A stretch of 64,000 nt of DNA from an uncultured Blautia sp. (lineage in GTDB: Bacteria; Bacillota; Clostridia; Lachnospirales; Lachnospiraceae), in the NCBI GenBank assembly GCA_900539145.1, contig UQAX01000005.1, positions 1 to 64,000 of the forward strand, read 5' to 3'. The position numbers and the translations under genes are program-made. Below the pieces are notes generated by a model. That model was not told the DNA's origin, made no database searches, and worked only from the letters and a program-made list of their open reading frames with translations. This document shows, in pieces, positions 51,899 through 60,139 of the stretch. Position 1 is the first letter of the stretch. Every line of letters begins with the position of its first letter.

Positions 51899-52302
51899 AA
51901 ATCTTCCCTTGCTATTTTACCCAGTATTCCGTTTACGAAAGAAGCAGAGTCGTCTCCGCCAAAGCTTTTACTGATTTCAACGGCTTCATTGATGGCTACC
52001 TTGACCGGTACGTCTTCATCATATTTCATTTCATAAACAGCCAGACGAAGAATATTTAAGTCTACCTTGCTCATTCTCTTTGTCTTCCAGCCCGCTGATT
52101 TCTCATTTAACAAAGCATCGATTTCTTCTAAATGCTCTTTTACCAGCGTATATTTATTTTCCATATAAGCCTGTTCTGTGGGCTGTAAGTCAGAAAGTCC
52201 TTCAAAATACAGCTGTATCTGTTTCGGCATTTCCTCTGTTTCATTAAATTCTCCTAAAAAAAGAAGTTTGAAAATGTGTTCTCTCATTTCTCGTCTTCCC
52301 AT
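51895..52302 (-). CDS. nusB: Transcription antitermination factor NusB
   Basis: 135-residue all-helical RNA-binding protein that acts with NusE in rRNA transcription antitermination. MGRREMREHIFKLLF at the start, the conserved KRMSKVDLNILRLAVYEMKY and VAINEAVEISKSFGGDDSAS near 94-122 and the end FVNGILGKIAREDL are diagnostic. Head of the operon running through xseA to argR and recN. Confidence 0.96.
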   Translation of the reverse strand: MGRREMREHIFKLLFLGEFNETEEMPKQIQLYFEGLSDLQPTEQAYMENKYTLVKEHLEEIDALLNEKSAGWKTKRMSKVDLNILRLAVYEMKYDEDVPVKVAINEAVEISKSFGGDDSASFVNGILGKIAREDL

Positions 52303-52351
52303 ATTTCTTCCTCCTGTACGTATCCTTTTTAAATTCTCTTATAGCAAAAAT

Positions 52352-52375
52352 AAGGTGCCCTAAAAAAGACACCTT
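52352..52375 (-). terminator. Terminator between asp23 and nusB
   Basis: Minus-strand stem AAGGTGTC / GGCACCTT followed by ATTTTT. Confidence 0.75.
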
Positions 52376-52412
52376 ACCTCTCTTCTCTTTTAGCTGTGAA
52401 CTTGTCAATGAA

Positions 52413-52790
52413 CTATTTTGTCTTTTCAATCTCTACGCTTGCAATGCGCACGTTTACATCAGAAACAGTAAGACCTGTCATATTTTCAATGGCAGCCTTT
52501 ACTCTTTCCTGTACTTTTTTGCTTGTTTTTAAAATATTAAAGCCATATTCGATATTAAGAGCAATATCTACGCATACTACATCTTCTAAAACATCTACCT
52601 TTACACCTTTTGAAAGCACCTTCATGCCCAGCTTTCCAACAAGCTCATTTGTAATGTTTCCTGCCATGGAGCCGACACCTTCTACCTCTGTTGCTGCCAG
52701 TCCTGCAATAATCGCCACTACTTCATCTGCAATCTGTACTTCCCCAAGAGAGCCGTTATCATGTATTTTATATCTGTTTCTATCTTCCAT
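52413..52790 (-). CDS. Asp23/Gls24 family envelope stress protein
   Basis: 125-residue protein. NGSLGEVQIADEVVAIIAGL, then AATEVEGVGSMAGNITNELV and the second half VDIALNIEYGFNILKTSKKV define the Asp23 domain. Its position before nusB is standard in Firmicutes (YqhY). In Bacillus YqhY affects acetyl-CoA carboxylase and envelope homeostasis; the same role here is inferred. Confidence 0.92.
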   Translation of the reverse strand: MEDRNRYKIHDNGSLGEVQIADEVVAIIAGLAATEVEGVGSMAGNITNELVGKLGMKVLSKGVKVDVLEDVVCVDIALNIEYGFNILKTSKKVQERVKAAIENMTGLTVSDVNVRIASVEIEKTK

Positions 52791-52854
52791 TCTGATTTAA
52801 CCTCCTAATAGGAAATATCCTGCTTCTTATTATACCAAAACCCTGAAAAAATTA

Positions 52855-52890
52855 AAAGTGGTTTTTTGCTTTTCCCGCAAAAAACCACCC
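52855..52890 (-). terminator. Terminator of prfC
   Basis: Stem GTGGTTTTTTGC / GCAAAAAACCAC, with TTTTAATTTTTT following on the minus strand. Confidence 0.85.
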
Positions 52891-52910
52891 TTTGCACCTT
52901 TTTTATTGTA

Positions 52911-54503
52911 CTAATTTCTGGAAAACTCTGCCAGCTTTAAGCCTTCGTTTCTGTCTAAAGTCATTCCGATGCTCCAGCTGTTAATAAACAGCAGCAACGG
53001 ATTTCCTTTCATATCCATAACCTTCTTCATGTCGGAAGTACCTGTGAGACGTTTTACATCCACTTCTTCTTTATTTTCAATCCAACGGATGTGCTCATAA
53101 GGCAGGGCTTCCAAACGAATATCCACGTTGTATTCATTTTCCAGACGATATTTTAATACGTCAAACTGAAGCACGCCTACAACGCCTACGATAATTTCTT
53201 CCATACCGCCCATGATTTCCTGAAAAATCTGAATTGCGCCTTCCTGTGCAATCTGGTTAATTCCTTTGACAAACTGCTTACGCTTCATGCTGTCTAACAG
53301 ACGCACCCTTGCAAAGTGCTCGGGCGCAAAGGTAGGAATACCTTCGTACTGAAACTTCCTGCCCGGCGTACATACCGTATCTCCGATTGAGAAAATTCCC
53401 GGATCAAAGACACCGATAATATCCCCTGCATAAGCCTCGTCAACTACGTGTCTGTCCTGTGCCATCATCTGCTGCGGTTGGGAAAGACGCATTTTTTTAT
53501 TCCCCTGCACATGGAATACTTCTTTTGACGCTTCAAATTTACCGGAACAAATTCGCATAAACGCAATTCTGTCCCTGTGATTTTTATTCATGTTCGCCTG
53601 TATTTTAAATACAAAGGCTGAAAAATCTTCTGTCAGCGGATTGACCTCTCCGATATCCGCTTTTCTCGGAAGCGGTGTAGAAGTCATTTTCAGGAAATGC
53701 TTTAAGAAGGTTTCCACACCAAAGTTGGTAAGGGCAGAACCAAAGCACACAGGAGAAAGTTTTCCCTGATCTACAAGCTCCTGATCAAACTCAGCGCTTG
53801 CCCCGTCTAACAGCTCAATTTCTTCTAAAAGCTGTTCCTTCTGGTCTGCATCTAGCACCTCATCAATACGCGGTTCATCTAAAGCGATTTCTTCTTCTAA
53901 ACCTTCTTTTGTACCCTTCATGGTATCTGAGAAAGTCAAAACCTTTCCTGTTTCCCTATCATACACACCTCTGAATTTTTTTCCTGAGCCAATGGGCCAG
54001 TTAATAGGGCATGTGGGAATTCCCAGTTCCTTTTCGATTTCATCTAATAAATCAAAGGTATCGTTGGCATCTCTGTCCAGCTTGTTAATAAATGTAAAGA
54101 TAGGAATATTTCGCATAGCACAAACCTTGAAAAGCTTTCTGGTCTGCGCTTCCACACCCTTTGATGCGTCGATAACCATTACGGCAGAGTCTGCCGCCAT
54201 CAAAGTACGATAAGTATCCTCTGAGAAATCCTGATGTCCCGGTGTATCCAGAATATTGATACAATAGCCATCATAATTAAACTGTAACACAGAGGAAGTA
54301 ACAGAAATACCTCTCTCCTTTTCTATCTCCATCCAGTCAGAAACTGCATGGCGGGCAGTCGCCTTTCCTTTTACGCTTCCTGCCAGATTAATCGCACCTC
54401 CGTAAAGCAGAAACTTCTCGGTAAGAGTTGTTTTACCTGCATCGGGGTGAGAAATAATTGCAAATGTACGTCTTTTTGTAATTTCTTTCGTATAGTCAGC
54501 CAC
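52911..54503 (-). CDS. prfC: Peptide chain release factor 3
   Basis: Translational GTPase of 530 residues that recycles RF1/RF2. G1 ISHPDAGKTTLTEKFL near 18, switch I EKERGISVTSSV, G3 LDTPGHQDFSEDT near 88, G4 TFINKLDRDAND near 139. Domain II and the RF3 C-terminal domain follow with normal length. Strong promoter upstream and a terminator downstream, so monocistronic. It interrupts the common nusB to spoIIIA adjacency. Confidence 0.97.
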   Translation of the reverse strand: MADYTKEITKRRTFAIISHPDAGKTTLTEKFLLYGGAINLAGSVKGKATARHAVSDWMEIEKERGISVTSSVLQFNYDGYCINILDTPGHQDFSEDTYRTLMAADSAVMVIDASKGVEAQTRKLFKVCAMRNIPIFTFINKLDRDANDTFDLLDEIEKELGIPTCPINWPIGSGKKFRGVYDRETGKVLTFSDTMKGTKEGLEEEIALDEPRIDEVLDADQKEQLLEEIELLDGASAEFDQELVDQGKLSPVCFGSALTNFGVETFLKHFLKMTSTPLPRKADIGEVNPLTEDFSAFVFKIQANMNKNHRDRIAFMRICSGKFEASKEVFHVQGNKKMRLSQPQQMMAQDRHVVDEAYAGDIIGVFDPGIFSIGDTVCTPGRKFQYEGIPTFAPEHFARVRLLDSMKRKQFVKGINQIAQEGAIQIFQEIMGGMEEIIVGVVGVLQFDVLKYRLENEYNVDIRLEALPYEHIRWIENKEEVDVKRLTGTSDMKKVMDMKGNPLLLFINSWSIGMTLDRNEGLKLAEFSRN

Positions 54504-54541
54504 CTTAGGCCCTCCTTCATTTCATATAGCACACTGACGCT

Positions 54542-54570
54542 ATTTTAGTATACAGGGAAATATGTGTCAA
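54542..54570 (-). promoter_or_regulatory. Promoter of prfC
   Basis: Minus strand TTGACA (54570-54565), 17 bases, TAAAAT (54547-54542). Confidence 0.75.
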
Positions 54571-54576
54571 GGGGAT

Positions 54577-55248
54577 TTATTCATTTTCCCCTGTTCCGCC
54601 GTCCAAAGGGGTAATCACAATCTTTTCTGCCGCTACGTTTGTTTTTCTCTTTACAATGTCCTCAATCTGGGCTCTGTTGGCATCTTCCATGTATTCCTTC
54701 GGCACAATAACGTCTGCGCTGTCACCGGTTAAATTTACCACCACATTCTGAAAGCCCTGTGCATCAAGCAGCAGCTCTGCGGCTTCCTCCTGCTCTGCAA
54801 GATTAGTCATGTTCACCATGGAATTGACAGCCTCCTGCTTCTGTTCCTCACCTAAATTTTCATTGTTGATGATTTCCAGCAGTGTTTCTTTATTGGCAGA
54901 GCGCACCTGTTCTCTGCTGACCTTTGCTTCTGCCACAAAGCCGGAAGCACCTGTTAGCACTGCCTCTCCCGGTGTTTCCGTTTCTTTTTCTTCTTCTGCC
55001 GCCTTCTGATTTTCTTCTGCCATGGCGGTTTCGTCTGTGATGTCATAATCCAGACTTTCGATTTCTTCTACGATGGCATCGGTCTCCTGCGCTTCCTTTT
55101 CATCTTTTTCTGAGGTTTTCGTACTTGCCTTCTTCAGCGTTTTGTCAATTCCCAGATGATTGTCTGAGTAATTGATGTACCCTGCCACAGCAATCATAAT
55201 TGCCAGAGCTGTAATAATGACCTGATTTTTTTTGAAGATTTTTTTCAT
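54577..55248 (-). CDS. spoIIIAH: Stage III sporulation protein AH
   Basis: 223 residues: N-terminal membrane helix (NQVIITALAIMIAVAGYINY), an acidic low-complexity linker (residues 40-100), and a C-terminal YscJ-like ring-forming domain (SREQVRSANKETLLEIINNE; ELLLDAQGFQNVVVNLTGDS). It binds SpoIIQ across the intermembrane space to form the feeding-tube channel. Last gene of the spoIIIA operon. Confidence 0.94.
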   Translation of the reverse strand: MKKIFKKNQVIITALAIMIAVAGYINYSDNHLGIDKTLKKASTKTSEKDEKEAQETDAIVEEIESLDYDITDETAMAEENQKAAEEEKETETPGEAVLTGASGFVAEAKVSREQVRSANKETLLEIINNENLGEEQKQEAVNSMVNMTNLAEQEEAAELLLDAQGFQNVVVNLTGDSADVIVPKEYMEDANRAQIEDIVKRKTNVAAEKIVITPLDGGTGENE

Positions 55249-55261
55249 GTGACATTCTCCT

Positions 55262-55741
55262 CTAATTCATTTTCATTACTTTAATTTTATGGGCTTCCAC
55301 CTGAAATAATACCTGTACTGCCTCCTGAATGTTGCGAATAATTACGGGATTATCACCTCCCTCTGCCACCACAACGACGCCCAGCACTTCGGGATATTCC
55401 TGTGATGTAAGATAGGGGATTTGATTGCCCTTTGCATCCTTTGTATAAACGGTATCCTGTTCATCCTTTTCCACCAGATTTTTCTCTGTGCCTTCACAGG
55501 TGAGAATGACTTCTGCCTTTCCTACCCCCTCTACCTTTTCCAATACCTTTTTCAGCTGTTCTTCCATCTGCTGCTGCCAATCCTTTTGTTCCTTTGCCTG
55601 TTCTGTACTATTTTGTTCCTCTGACAGTGTTTGCGGCGTTTCCCTTTCCTTTACAGGAAGGGCTGCAATAAGCAAAAGAAGTCCAATGAGAAGGATGACA
55701 ACCAGTTTTTCCTTTTTCATCATTTCCTGTAAAAGCTTCAT
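55262..55741 (-). CDS. spoIIIAG: Stage III sporulation protein AG
   Basis: 159 residues: short cytoplasmic start, membrane helix (KLVVILLIGLLLLIAALPV), Glu/Gln-rich region, then a ring-building domain (LEKVEGVGKAEVILTCEGTE; EVLGVVVVAEGGDNPVIIRN). Forms the large ring of the SpoIIIA-SpoIIQ channel. Start at 55741, seven bases after AGGAGG, overlapping spoIIIAF by four bases. Somewhat shorter than the Bacillus protein. Confidence 0.92.
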   Translation of the reverse strand: MKLLQEMMKKEKLVVILLIGLLLLIAALPVKERETPQTLSEEQNSTEQAKEQKDWQQQMEEQLKKVLEKVEGVGKAEVILTCEGTEKNLVEKDEQDTVYTKDAKGNQIPYLTSQEYPEVLGVVVVAEGGDNPVIIRNIQEAVQVLFQVEAHKIKVMKMN

Positions 55742-56049
55742 GGCTCTACCTCCTGCCCTCTTAAAATTTCTGTCTCCTTCTCCCAGCTTTGTTCCCATGC
55801 CTCTGCTTTTTCTTCCCATTCTTGTGCTTCTGTTTCAAATCCCTTAAAGTCCTCTATATAAGAGTCTAGTGTTTGTTCCATATCGGTAATTTGAAAAATG
55901 GGAGATAAAAATGTAAGAATGAGCAGCAATCCCATGTAGTAGCGGATATATTTCTTGTAGCTGTCATCGGGAAGTAAATTCATAACTACGGTCAGAAGGA
56001 GAAAATAGCAGACGACGTTTTGAAACCATGAATATAGTTGTGAGAGCAT
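55738..56049 (-). CDS. spoIIIAF: Stage III sporulation protein AF
   Basis: 103 residues: two hydrophobic helices (FLLLTVVMNLLPDD and GLLLILTFLSPIFQI) with the conserved DDSYKKYIRYYMG between them, then an acidic coiled tail. About half the length of the Bacillus protein, mainly because the C-terminal domain is short. Binding site AAAGGAG. It is separated from spoIIIAE by 236 bases that carry a hairpin repeat, whereas the other genes nearly touch. Confidence 0.85.
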   Translation of the reverse strand: MLSQLYSWFQNVVCYFLLLTVVMNLLPDDSYKKYIRYYMGLLLILTFLSPIFQITDMEQTLDSYIEDFKGFETEAQEWEEKAEAWEQSWEKETEILRGQEVEP

Positions 56050-56133
56050 GGATTTTCTCCTTTCCCAGACAAATGTGATAAAAAACTTTGACAGATGCTG
56101 ACTCCATGTTTTCCTGCAAACTGTCCATATTTG

Positions 56134-56226
56134 GAATATTTATACATTTTACGCTCAGTCTGCGCTCACTTTGAGCTTTCATCTCAAAGCGTGCTCGACA
56201 AATTCGCTAAAAGTGTATAAATATTC
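56134..56226. repeat. Hairpin repeat element, copy 1
   Basis: About 93 bp with terminal arms GAATATTTATAC / GTATAAATATTC and inner inverted segments (CTTTGAG / CTCAAAG). A close second copy is at 59605-59698. Shared central sequence includes GCTCAGTCTGCGCTCAC and GCGTGCTCGACAAATTCGCT. No coding capacity. Located in the spoIIIAE-spoIIIAF gap. Confidence 0.9.
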
Positions 56227-56285
56227 TCGAATAATATTGAAGACGACACAGCTTCTTACATCTGCATAACCATTTCTTTTTAATG

Positions 56286-57425
56286 TTAATGTGATGTAAA
56301 AGAAATAGATAAAATAGCAATGGTAATTAGTGACAATAGTTCTACTGTTAATAATACTCGCAAAAGTAATCTGCATCCTTCTCCCATGGTGGAGAGGCAG
56401 CCTGTCATTCGTTTATCTGCCACAGGCTGGACAACGGCCGCCAAAAGCTTATAAGTCAAGGTTGTTATTCCAAGACGAATAATGGGTGGCAGACCTAAAA
56501 GGAGCAATACCAAAATTCCCACTACGCCAATGCAATTTCGGATAAGCACGGCTGTTCCCAACGCCACTTCTGTCACGCCGTCAATGGCATTGCCTACTGC
56601 CGGAATAGCGGCGGCTGTCTTTCCTATGACATCTCGTTTCAAGGAGTCCACAGCAGGAGATATCATATTTTGGATAATCTGCATTCCCACCAGAACTGCC
56701 ACACAGGTATGCAGTGTCCATTCTAAAATCATTTTAAAAAACTCTGCCATTTTCGACAGAATATCTTCTTTGTGAAGGTAATTTACCAACTGAAACAAAA
56801 CAAACAGATGTATCCCCGGTATTACCAGCTTTAATAAAACGACCTGAATAACGTAAATCACCGCCAGCACCATATTATAAAAAATCATGGCGCTTGCCAC
56901 GCCTCCTGCTGCTGTCACTGCCAGAAAATAGGAGGGCATCAATGCTTTCATAAAAAACACAAAATCCTCCAAACTGGAAGAAATGGTATGACTCATCTGT
57001 CCAAAGCTTTTCATAAGTATGGTAAGTAAAAAGAGATACACCATGTAAAAACTAATTTCTCCCGTTTCGCCTTTTCCGAACATTCCTGTAAAATTAGAAA
57101 ACAGGGAAGCTGCCAGCACCAAAAGAATAACCTGAACCAGAATTTTCTTATCCGGCAAAAGCTGCTGACATAAAAATGCTTTTCCGATTTCCCAAAAATG
57201 CTCCGGTGAAAAAGGTTCTTCCCCTGAAAGCGCCTTTTTGATACTTTCTTTTACAGGAAAGGTCTCCTCTCCCAAAAGCTCATTTACCGCTTCCTGCATC
57301 TTTTCCAGCTCCATACTGTCTAAAAGCTGCTCCTGCGTCTTCCCCTGCTCCTCATTAGAAGCCTGTACCGGTATGGAAAACAAAAACAAAAGAAAAAATA
57401 TCATTTGTATTGTTCTTATCCTCAT
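56286..57425 (-). CDS. spoIIIAE: Stage III sporulation protein AE
   Basis: 379 residues: signal-like first helix (IQMIFFLLFLFSIPVQAS), a soluble stretch to about 95, then about seven hydrophobic helices (VQVILLVLAASLFSNFTGMF; VAVLVGMQIIQNMISPAVDS; VGILVLLLLGLPPIIRLGIT). Polytopic membrane component of the SpoIIIA channel. Overlaps spoIIIAD by four bases. Confidence 0.93.
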   Translation of the reverse strand: MRIRTIQMIFFLLFLFSIPVQASNEEQGKTQEQLLDSMELEKMQEAVNELLGEETFPVKESIKKALSGEEPFSPEHFWEIGKAFLCQQLLPDKKILVQVILLVLAASLFSNFTGMFGKGETGEISFYMVYLFLLTILMKSFGQMSHTISSSLEDFVFFMKALMPSYFLAVTAAGGVASAMIFYNMVLAVIYVIQVVLLKLVIPGIHLFVLFQLVNYLHKEDILSKMAEFFKMILEWTLHTCVAVLVGMQIIQNMISPAVDSLKRDVIGKTAAAIPAVGNAIDGVTEVALGTAVLIRNCIGVVGILVLLLLGLPPIIRLGITTLTYKLLAAVVQPVADKRMTGCLSTMGEGCRLLLRVLLTVELLSLITIAILSISFTSH

Positions 57426-57808
57426 GGCAGAAAGCTGCGAATTGTTTCCATCAAAGCCAATAGCACAGGCATAGACAGAACCATCATATACAGCTTTGTA
57501 AAGACTTCAATCTGGGAAGCAACTGCGCTGTATCCCGCATCCTTGCAAAGACCGGAAGAAAACTGCGCCACGTAAGCCGCTCCAAGCATCTTTAACAAAA
57601 TCACAAAATATTTAGTATCCAGAGGCAAATATTCCTGAAGCTGCAAAACAGAAGAAAAGATATATGCAATTTTTTCTGTCATACAAGAAAAAATACAGAT
57701 GCCTGCCCCAAGGCTTAAATATACCGTGTACTCCGGTCTTGTCCCTTTTAAAAGCAGTCCCAGCAGCATCCCTGTAACGCCAATCATCACAATTCTTATA
57801 ACTTCCAT
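57422..57808 (-). CDS. spoIIIAD: Stage III sporulation protein AD
   Basis: 128-residue membrane protein with four hydrophobic helices. Conserved MEVIRIVMIGVTGMLLGLLL start and FVILLKMLGAAYVAQFSSGL with CKDAGYSAVASQIEVFTKLY. Part of the spoIIIA operon; membrane core of the mother-cell complex. Confidence 0.93.
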   Translation of the reverse strand: MEVIRIVMIGVTGMLLGLLLKGTRPEYTVYLSLGAGICIFSCMTEKIAYIFSSVLQLQEYLPLDTKYFVILLKMLGAAYVAQFSSGLCKDAGYSAVASQIEVFTKLYMMVLSMPVLLALMETIRSFLP

Positions 57809-57819
57809 ATCCCCTCCTG

Positions 57820-58014
57820 TTATAACGAAAACAAGTCTTCAATGGTACGGAATAAATCGTAAATATAGGGAAGTATCCAGAACAATACCAAAAGAAGTCC
57901 CGTCAGGCTCGTTAAAAATGCCAGCTCCTCTCTCTGACTGTGCTTTAAGATCTGGCACAGAACAGACACCAGTATCCCCACTGCACCGATTTTAAATAAT
58001 AACCCTACCTCCAC
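57820..58014 (-). CDS. spoIIIAC: Stage III sporulation protein AC
   Basis: 64-residue membrane protein with two helices (LFKIGAVGILVSVLCQILKH and FLTSLTGLLLVLFWILPYIY). The sequence and position match SpoIIIAC along its whole length. Confidence 0.93.
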   Translation of the reverse strand: MEVGLLFKIGAVGILVSVLCQILKHSQREELAFLTSLTGLLLVLFWILPYIYDLFRTIEDLFSL

Positions 58015-58038
58015 TCTGTTTCCTCCCTGTATGCTGTA

Positions 58039-58557
58039 TTACAGTAACAAAATCGCCAGAAAAATCCCTGACAAAATCCCTAAACTCCGGTATAGCTTTT
58101 TCTTTACAGGCATCTCTCCTGCAAGAGTATCAATTTCTGTTTTTAACTGCTGCAAATACCACTGAGATGTGTTCTTCTGCATATCCGCATCTAAATATCC
58201 CAGATATTCTCCAAGCTGCACAAATTCTTCAAAGTCCTTCTGTGCTAAAGCACTGTTTTTTAAATATTTTTCTGCATTTTCCCGAAAAATGCAGGCAAAG
58301 CGCTCTCCCTGATATTTCTGCGCCATCTTTGCCGTCTCTTTTAAAAAACTGCCTAAGGGCTCTTGTACCTTGCCGGAAACACATAGCATAGCTTCCGGCA
58401 AAGCTTCCTTTCGGTAAGTAATTTCTCCCATTAAAAGCAGCAGCATTTTTTCAATTTCCCGAAGTAAAGACAATCTGGCTGAAATCCCTGCACTTTTCCC
58501 ATATCCCAAAGCTCCACAGGCAAAAATCACCAACGCTGCGCCTGTGATTTTCAACAT
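58039..58557 (-). CDS. spoIIIAB: Stage III sporulation protein AB
   Basis: 172 residues with N-terminal (MLKITGAALVIFACGALGYG) and C-terminal (YRSLGILSGIFLAILLL) membrane helices around a helical middle similar to GspF-type proteins. Motif EKMLLLLMGEITYRKEALPE near 36 is conserved. Overlaps spoIIIAA by seven bases. Confidence 0.92.
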   Translation of the reverse strand: MLKITGAALVIFACGALGYGKSAGISARLSLLREIEKMLLLLMGEITYRKEALPEAMLCVSGKVQEPLGSFLKETAKMAQKYQGERFACIFRENAEKYLKNSALAQKDFEEFVQLGEYLGYLDADMQKNTSQWYLQQLKTEIDTLAGEMPVKKKLYRSLGILSGIFLAILLL

Positions 58558-59522
58558 AAAATCCCCTGCTTTCGGGAAGCATCATAAAGCCCTGTCCCCC
58601 GCTCATCATAGATAGCTTTTATCTGTCCGGCACAGTCCTTTTTATACAGTACAATATAACGCTCAAAAATCTTCTCCTGCATCAGCCTTTGAAGCAGCGG
58701 CTTTCGTTTCATATCCTCTATGGAGCTTCCGTGAACCGTTGCAAAAAGCTTGCAGCCACAATGAACAACAGACTCTATGGCATGAATATCTTCATAATCA
58801 CCCAGCTCGTCTACTGCCACCACCTCCGGAGACATGGAGCGTATCAGCATCATCATGCCTTCTGCTTTTGGACAGCAATCCAAAACATCGGTGCGTATAC
58901 CCAAATCATTCTGAGGTATTCCCTGATAAGAGCCTGCAATTTCCGAGCGTTCATCTACCACTCCCACAGAAACTCCGGGCATATAGCGATTTCCGTTGCT
59001 GACCTGACGGATTAAATCTCTTAAAAGCGTGGTCTTCCCACATCTGGGCGGAGAAATAATCAAAGTATGACAAATCTGTCTGTTTTTTATAATATAGGGA
59101 AGTATGGGGGATGCGCACCCCTTTATCTGATGTGATAATCGAAGATTGATATAAGATATGTATTTCAGACTTTTAATCTTATTTCCGTCTAAGATGGTTT
59201 TTCCTGCAATTCCTACTCTGTGACCTCCCACAATGGTGAGAAAGCCCTGCCGTATCTCTTCCTCAAAGGCATAGAGAGAATATCCGCTGATATATTCCAG
59301 CATTTCCTTTAAATCTTCCGTTTGAACGTGATAAGCCTTTGACTCCTCTCTTGTCAGCTCTCCTTCTAAAGTCAGAAAATATTCTTTCCCCTGATAAATC
59401 ACAATCAGAGGCGCATTTACCCGCAGTCGAATTTCATAAATTTTATTTCTGTCAAAAAGAGCCTGCCCAAGAGCTTTCCTTATATGTGCGGGAAACAGCT
59501 TTGTAATATCCTGCTCTGTCAT
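58551..59522 (-). CDS. spoIIIAA: Stage III sporulation protein AA (ATPase)
   Basis: Secretion-type ATPase of 323 residues energising the SpoIIIA complex. Walker A IISPPRCGKTTLLRDLIRQV near 155, GVSVGVVDERSEIAGSYQG near 184, Walker B-like PEVVAVDELGDYEDIHAIES near 234 and FATVHGSSIEDMKR. First gene of the eight-gene operon AA-AH, expressed in the mother cell under sigma-E in Bacillus. Confidence 0.95.
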   Translation of the reverse strand: MTEQDITKLFPAHIRKALGQALFDRNKIYEIRLRVNAPLIVIYQGKEYFLTLEGELTREESKAYHVQTEDLKEMLEYISGYSLYAFEEEIRQGFLTIVGGHRVGIAGKTILDGNKIKSLKYISYINLRLSHQIKGCASPILPYIIKNRQICHTLIISPPRCGKTTLLRDLIRQVSNGNRYMPGVSVGVVDERSEIAGSYQGIPQNDLGIRTDVLDCCPKAEGMMMLIRSMSPEVVAVDELGDYEDIHAIESVVHCGCKLFATVHGSSIEDMKRKPLLQRLMQEKIFERYIVLYKKDCAGQIKAIYDERGTGLYDASRKQGILC

Positions 59523-59573
59523 TTACCTCACCTCTTAGAATAATATATGAGGACAATCCCTTTTTATGACATA

Positions 59574-59730
59574 GAAAAGAGGCTATCACTTTAAATCTAT
59601 ATTAGGATATTTATGCCTTTTATGCTCAGTCTGCGCTCACTCTGAGCTTATCATCTCAAAGCGTGCTCGACAAATTCGCTAAAAGTGCATAAATATCTCA
59701 AATAATGTTTAAAATATTAGCCTCTTTTTC
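59574..59730 (-). other. Split inverted repeat (GAAAAGAGGCTA ... TAGCCTCTTTTTC) enclosing hairpin copy 2
   Basis: GAAAAGAGGCTA at 59574-59585 and TAGCCTCTTTTTC at 59718-59730 are complementary, like the two arms of a terminator for the DUF4430 gene, but are 130 bases apart. The hairpin element sits in what would be the loop. Confidence 0.6.
59605..59698. repeat. Hairpin repeat element, copy 2
   Basis: About 94 bp, same layout as 56134-56226. Arms read GATATTTATGC / GCATAAATATC. Relative to copy 1, two arm positions changed on both sides so that pairing is kept. Confidence 0.9.
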
Positions 59731-59746
59731 TTTTAATATTTTTCTG

Positions 59747-60139
59747 TTAATATCCTTCTGTTAATGTAAGTTCAAATTTATCGCCGTCCTGTACCGGTGT
59801 TTTATCAGCGGAAGTATTTACCTGTGCTCCGCCTTTGGTAATACACCACCACTGCTCTTTTGTATCGTCTGCTTTTTCTCCGTCTACGGATGTAATAAAC
59901 AGACCATATTCTCCTTCTTCCCCTTCCACAAGCTCATTTTCTTTTAAAACTTCACCTAAAAATTCTGCTTCTGTACTGTATTCAAAGGTTACGGCTTTTC
60001 CGTCTCCATGTACCACTTCAACGGAAACCGTTTTTGTGCCTTCCTTTGTTTCCTTTTTATTTCCCATAAATAAAACAGCGCATAATACGCACACAAATAA
60101 AATCAAAATACTTGCTGCTGCAATAATTTTTTTCTTCAT
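59747..60139 (-). CDS. DUF4430-domain secreted or anchored protein
   Basis: 130 residues with an N-terminal membrane helix or signal (IIAAASILILFVCVLCAVLF) and a DUF4430 domain (residues 37-130: SVEVVHGDGKAVTFEYSTEA, EYGLFITSVDGEKADDTKEQ, then WWCITKGGAQVN). This domain is related to the beta-grasp part of cobalamin- and calcium-binding surface proteins, but its ligand here is unknown. It starts one base before the stop of the TIM-barrel gene upstream, so it is translationally coupled to it. Confidence 0.85.
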   Translation of the reverse strand: MKKKIIAAASILILFVCVLCAVLFMGNKKETKEGTKTVSVEVVHGDGKAVTFEYSTEAEFLGEVLKENELVEGEEGEYGLFITSVDGEKADDTKEQWWCITKGGAQVNTSADKTPVQDGDKFELTLTEGY

